Shown here piece by piece: positions 58,543 to 64,000 of a stretch of 64,000 nt of DNA; position 1 is the first letter of the stretch, and every line of letters begins with the position of its first letter. Source of the stretch: Lytechinus pictus (Eukaryota > Echinodermata > Echinoidea > Temnopleuroida > Toxopneustidae); the NCBI RefSeq assembly GCF_037042905.1, contig NC_087257.1:17871001-17935000 (forward strand). The letters run 5' to 3'. The notes beneath the pieces are model-generated. The model was given only the letters and a program-made list of their open reading frames with translations. It had not been told where the DNA came from and did no database searches. The translations under genes and the position numbers were made by a program.

Positions 58543-60910
58543 CATGGGTGTCGATCGGTATTCTTGGTTGGGGGGGATGATTGACACAAATGTTCTTGTG
58601 GATGGGGATCTTTCAACATTACCCCCACTAAAATCAAAAGTTAGGACATTTGGGAGTGGTTGATATGCATGGTGTTCTTGCAGTGGCGTACCGTGAGTCA
58701 CGGCATGGGGGGGGTACCAGCAAAATTTTGAGTCACTTAGTGAGCGCGCGAAGCGCGCTCAGTTGCCAGGTATACTGACCTAATAGGGACATTTTAAGGA
58801 CAGTACCATTAAACGGATATGTATCTCACTGCTCAAATAATGCGAGCGCGAAGCGCGAGCTGAAAATTTTTGATATGCAAACCAAAAAAGGACATTATAA
58901 GCAAATTTTTGTAATCATGATACATACCTGTCTCGCTAAACAAACAATGCAAGCGCGAAGCGCGAGCTGAAATTTTTGTAAATATTTACCCCAAACAAGG
59001 ACATGTTAAGGACTATATTTTAGGAATCCATTAAGAGTATACATATCTCACCATAGTCATATAATGCGAGTGCAAAGCGCTTGCTGATTTTGCTACATCT
59101 AAACACATGAAGCACTTTTTGTAGTCATTGTAATCATGATAATACGCATCTCATTCATCAAATATTGCGAGCGCGAAGCGCGAGCTGAAAATTTAGGATA
59201 TTCAGACCTGAAGAGAGGCATTCTCAGGCCTGTTTGTAAGAATTCATTAAGACCATACGATACATATTTAACTAAACAAATGATGCGATCGAAAAATTTT
59301 GATATTCAGATCAGAAAAAGGGACATTTTAAGGACTGATTTTAGGAATTCATGAAGAGCAGTCATGTCTCATCAATCTACTAGTACGGACGTAAGCACGG
59401 ACAGGAAATGTTTTATATTAACACCTTAAAATGGGGCAATCACTTTAAGTGGTCATGAAAAAGAACCATATGTCACTACATAAAACAATAATAAGTCGAA
59501 GTGCGAGGAAATATATTTGGTGTATATTGACTTAAAAACGTTAAACAGACAATGCGAGTACCGGAAACAATGAAGAAATCTAGGCCTGAGCAAAATAAAG
59601 TTATGAAAAAAATGTTTCTTATGTATTATAACATAACATTATTATAATATAACATTATAATGAACAATAATTTCTTCATTCCCACTACGTTTCTCTTCCT
59701 TTCTCCTCTTCCCCGTTTTTTTTTTGGCCAGCCGATTGGGGGGCACGTGCCCCCATGCCCCCCCCCCGTAGTTACGCCACTGTGTTCTTGGAAATTCTTT
59801 CATTATTGCAGTGTACTGTACTTATAATTTTTTTTTGAAAATTCAATTTGTGTTACAAGTAAGCCTATTCTAAACTCATACGAAAGAAAAAATGACAAAA
59901 ATTGTCTGGACCATGATGTACAAAGTGATCTGTTTATTGGACATAATGTATATAACTTCTCTCTTAAATCTAACCCGACTGGCGATATCTTTTTTCTTCT
60001 TAATGCATGATGATAAAATGCAGATTCGGACAAATTAAGACTAGCACAAATTGCAAACTGTGTGGCTTCTCGTGCGCCATCGGGCTTACCGTCATTCCTT
60101 AGACGATTTAACCCTGGATTTTAACATGTTTTAAATGCTTTATAAGTGCATAAAACAAAAACAAACATAAAAACAATTAAAACTCAACTGTCATGTTATG
60201 ATATTTCTCCAACATTTTCTTGAACCATCAGTGTGTAATATCAGCTAATATATGTGTTAAAATGAAATTTACGTACCGCATGAGTGTGCTCATATAGAAT
60301 GCAAAACTGTCATCCCTTTCCAAACTCAAAAGAGATTTCTTTTTGCCAAAATAAGAAAGAGCCAATCAAGTTTAGTTATTCAAGTCCATAACAATAACAA
60401 GAATAACATGGAAAAAAAAATCCGATGTTCATATCCGATGATACGCTTTAGAGAGAAATGAATGATCATTCTTTCTAAAACCATTAATTGATTTCACTTA
60501 TTAAAAAATTGTAAAAATATGATCATATTACCACTGGTGGGATGGAACACCCTATCAACAAAAGTTGTTTTTCGTCGGGGTCCTTTTATGTCATGCGTTA
60601 AAAAATATCATATACGTAAACATTTCATTCTTTTTCATCTTGAACCTCCACCCATCTGTTTAAAAGTCCTGGAAAAGAATGTTTTTATTTAATAACAATA
60701 TACACAAATTGCGAGGGAAACAAACTGATTGATGGCATACTATAATCATCACTATAATCATCATGATCAAACCTTTACATTTTTTAATCATCATTATTAT
60801 AAATTTTCTACCCTAAATTATTGGGGGGGATGATAATACATGCCATCCCCCCCACTTGAAATATTGGGGGGGATATATCCCCCCCATCCCCCCCGTGATC
60901 GACACCCATG
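58543..60910. mobile_element. Element with CATGGGTGTCGATC ends and 8-bp target duplication
   Basis: Perfect 14-bp inverted ends (CATGGGTGTCGATC, GATCGACACCCATG), flanked by GACATAAG on both sides (58535-58542 and 60911-60918). The 8-bp duplication fits hAT. There is no transposase frame; it contains another hAT element. Confidence 0.88.
58681..59782. mobile_element. hAT-type non-autonomous element, 1102 bp, innermost of the nest
   Basis: The ends are CAGTGGCGTACCGTGAG and GTAGTTACGCCACTG, flanked by TGTTCTTG (58673-58680, 59783-59790). The interior has about five ~100-bp units centred on GCGAGCGCGAAGCGCGAGC. Confidence 0.9.
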
Positions 60911-61429
60911 GACATAAGTGTAATTAAGTATGAATGATTGTTTTACACTCATTAGGTAGCATGATCAAAGATCATTTTGGGTCGATGGACATAGTATTTT
61001 ATTTTCATATGAATATTTTCTTTTGTGAATAATAATTATTCAATAGCTATTTTCAAAGTGGGCACTGCTGTTATTTCGGATCGTGTAATGCAGGCGAGAC
61101 TGCCAGAGGCGTTCCACTTGTTATTCTACATAGTTGAGTATATCTCATGAACTTTATTTGATACCTTGCTTGCGTCAACGTTGTCACGGATCACAGGGTT
61201 GTGGTCCTTTGAAGGCGAAAGGTACAAAACCTACTTTTTCCAAATTTCGGTGTGTGTTTTTTTGTACATGCAAGAAATCCACTATGTTGTAAGGTTTCGG
61301 TTTAATATAGTTTTTTTCCCTGCAGATTTCAATGAAATATTACATTTGCGAGCATTTTTTTTTTTGGGACTCGCAGGCAAATGTTTGGCATGATAGATGT
61401 CTGTCATAATCACGCAATATGGTTCCAAG

Positions 61430-61797
61430 GGTTACACTTCGTAATTCCGAAGGTTCTTTATTCCGAAGGTTCGTAATTCCGAAACACGTAAATTGCCTAT
61501 ACCTCGATGTTCGTTAAACCGAAAACGTAAAAGGGTTCGTTAATCCGAACATTTGTGGCGTTATTCCGAAGGTTCATTATTCCGAAGGTTCGTTATTCCG
61601 AAGGTTCGTTAGTCCGAAAACGAAATAAGGTTCGTTAATCAGTTTCGTTTTCGGACTAACGAACCTTCGGAACTACGAACCTCATTTTGTTTTCGGACTA
61701 ACGAACCTTCGGAATTACGAACCTTCGGAAATACGAACCTTCTGAATAACGAACCTTCGGAATATCCGAACCTTCGGAATTTTACGAATGTATGCGG
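61430..61797. mobile_element. Hairpin element made of TTCGTTATTCCGAAGG units
   Basis: Left half units read GGTTCGTTATTCCGAAGG; right half units are the complement. GTTCCAAG flanks both sides (61422-61429 and 61798-61805), an 8-bp duplication. Confidence 0.8.
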
Positions 61798-62378
61798 GTT
61801 CCAAGAGCAAGGCAAGAGATGCAGCGTCAACAGCTAGTGGAGGTACTGTGAAAACACTGAGGGTGTGAAAGGTATTCAACAGAAATAAAAGCTTGGCAGT
61901 TGGTAATATGTAAATGCCATACCATGCAGGCACTCACAAAAAATTAACAAAATTAAGGAATTTCCACTGAAATTTGAAGGGAAAAAACTCTGATGAAACC
62001 AAAACCTTACAACAAAGTTGGTTTCGTATGTGTACCAAGCCAAAAACTTTGAAAAATAGGTTTTATACCTACGCCCAGCTTCAAAGGGCTGTAACTATGT
62101 GGACCGTAATTGTAACGCAAGCAATTAAAGTAAATGAGAATAATCATTTTTTTATGTAGAGTAGAAATCACAAGAATATATAATTTATTCCTGACATATT
62201 CTTTGCATAGCCGGCCTTTAAACTTCGGTTACGTTTTTTTTTTTAATAAACATCCTGTATTTGTTGGCTAATTGTGTTTTACGTCATGGTGAGATTTGGC
62301 GTATGTTTGAATTATTCTTCAAATCATTCATGGTTTGATGGGAAAGGCAAATACACCGTCATAACATAGTCATGGCTA

Positions 62379-62769
62379 GAATTCTATGGGGCGTCAAGTG
62401 TAAAACCACGTATTCTGTTACAAAATCATAACTGTCGGTTTATACTCTGAAAACAAATCAGTCGAAAATGACTAGTTAATAGGGTCAGCTGAATGCAACT
62501 GATATTCTAGTCACATCACATATGACTATTTTCTAGTCGTATTTCACTAGAACAGAGTTATTTCTAATGTTAGAAATGTGACTAGACATTAGTTGCACCC
62601 AGCTGACTACTAGTCAATTTGACTGATTTATTTTAAGAGTGTATTTTGTAACAAAATCATTGATGTCGTTTGATTTTGTAACAAATAAGAATTGCAGGGT
62701 GTTTTTGTTGCAAAATCATTGACTTTGTAACAGAATACGTGGCTTTACGCTTGGTGTCCCATAGAATTC
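62379..62769. mobile_element. MITE hairpin with AATTCTATGGG ends
   Basis: GAATTCTATGGGGCGTCAAG on the left pairs with the complement near 62745-62769. The arms include CACGTATTCTGTTACAAAAT and its complement; an inner hairpin of CTAGTCA motifs forms the loop. Confidence 0.75.
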
Positions 62770-63217
62770 CAACCCAATAGTTGATTTGAATACAAAATGA
62801 AAACTTAACCCAAGTACCGAAAAATGAATAAGAAACCGGATGTAAAACGAAATGGGATAGCCGATGGTGACACACGTTTATCACTATTCCTCTATCCCAC
62901 AAGTCATTTCGTGTACTGAGGCAAAATTATTTTTTAAATAGATTTTATGGGGCTCCAAAGAACCAGATTTCTTGAGAAGTCTACTTCATTATAAGGTTGT
63001 AAATGAAGGAAATAATATGTAGAGGGAGAAATTTTATCATAAAATTACTCCGAGCAATTCACTCGTCTCACAAATCTGGGAGGCACGAAACCATTCATTC
63101 ATCGGGTATTTGTTTGTTTTTTGTTTTGTTTATTTTGCTCTCAGTAAGCTATCAATCATATAAAGGAAAATAACAAAAAGAGTAACACACAAAATATTAT
63201 AAATTTTATCTAAGTAA

Positions 63218-63517
63218 CAGGGGCGGATCCAAAATTTTCCAAAGGTGGGGGGGGGGCACATTTTTTTCCGAGGAAAAATTTGACAAGCAAAAAAAAGGGG
63301 GTAGCCAAAAATTAAGGCTATTGCGTCCCCGAAAAAAAAATTATCAAGCAAAAATTAACAAGCCCCCCCCCAAAAAAAAAAAAAAAAAAAAATGTCTTCA
63401 CTTTCAAGAGGGTGCTCACTACTGTTTTAAGGGCATTTTTACATTACAAATTTTAATTTTGCTTCTCAAAGGGAGGGGCACGGGCCGGCTGTGCCCCCCT
63501 CCCTGGATCCGTCAGTG
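63218..63517. mobile_element. hAT-type MITE, diverged
   Basis: The ends are CAGGGGCGGATCCA and TGGATCCGTCAGTG. The flanks resemble each other only partly (TCTAAG/TCTGAG), so the target duplication is uncertain. Confidence 0.6.
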
Positions 63518-63661
63518 TCTGAGACTAACAATTTCTGTAAAAATAGAACCAGGAATAGCTAAACCTTCAATTCATACTTCTTTAAAATTGGAGAAAAAAA
63601 ATTGAGAGCTGAAAACTTTCTACCAACCAAAAATTTGATAATTTTCTTAAAGGGAATCACA

Positions 63662-63895
<234 letters not shown>

Positions 63896-64000
63896 CCTTG
63901 CTCTTTGTGTGTGTGTGGGGGGGGGGTCATGTCAACCAACCACGAGGAAGGAATTGGTATTATAATAATAATAAATTACAAGGAAAACAAATCTCCGGGT

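Larger units (their letters stand above)
58040..61122 (+). mobile_element. GTCTCG-ended tandem-repeat element, copy 4, split by an insertion
   Basis: The head TTTGTCTCGTCTACATAGC and tail TGCAGGCGAGACTGCC match copy 2. It holds an exact DR1 at 58247 and degenerate forms at about 58433 and 60965. It is interrupted at 58543-60910. Confidence 0.8.
57961..62257. mobile_element. Tc1/mariner-like element carrying nested insertions
   Basis: The left end CAGGGTGTTTCTAAAAAAAA then GGTAACGGAAGTTC is mirrored by GAACTTCGGTTACG-like and AATAAACATCCTG on the right. TA flanks both ends. The arms include AATCAAGAATAAAT and its complement next to GTGATTTT. Its body is mostly other elements (58040-61122, 61430-61797). 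Confidence 0.75.

Overview
This is an AT-rich, intron-rich animal genome segment packed with non-autonomous DNA transposons, tRNA-derived SINEs and microsatellites. The gene set, gene sizes and repeat style fit a deuterostome invertebrate, most likely a sea urchin or related echinoderm. That placement is inference. No viral, bacterial or organellar sequence was recognised.

Five genes are supported. (1) Positions 1-22937, + strand: the 3' four fifths of a USP40 deubiquitinase gene. I assembled 20 phase-consistent exons (3063 nt, 1020 residues plus stop). They begin at the catalytic His box and run through a series of ubiquitin-like segments to the C-terminus; the Cys box lies upstream of the window. 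(2) 30809-32091, +: a two-exon gene for the LYR-family microprotein known in human as MIURF/altMIEF1 (L0R8F8), a mitoribosome-assembly factor. (3) 32809-34272, +: ataxin-10, with its whole coding region in one exon that has a splice acceptor just 5' of the ATG. The spliced distance from the MIURF stop to the ataxin-10 ATG would be 70 nt with no intervening ATG, so genes 2 and 3 may form one dicistronic transcript. (4) 37478-44977, - strand: a GH3-domain (GHDC-like) protein in seven exons, the first short and tentative. (5) 48123-49340, +: an intronless class A receptor closest to histamine H3/H4 receptors.

The rest is mobile and simple repeat. Introns and intergenic DNA hold many hairpin MITEs, several hAT-type elements with 8-bp target duplications, two Tc1/mariner-like elements with TA duplications, a 4.3-kb foldback element built from tandem units, and a four-member family ending in GTCTCG whose tandem monomers carry a nuclear-receptor DR1 motif. 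Several elements are nested; the interval 57961-62257 holds five elements, four of them one inside another.

Within USP40, three exon ends with their splice donors or stop codon have been tandemly duplicated into neighbouring non-coding DNA, two of them together with GAT microsatellites. The main hunt results are this pattern, the MIURF/ataxin-10 arrangement and the DR1-bearing repeat family.
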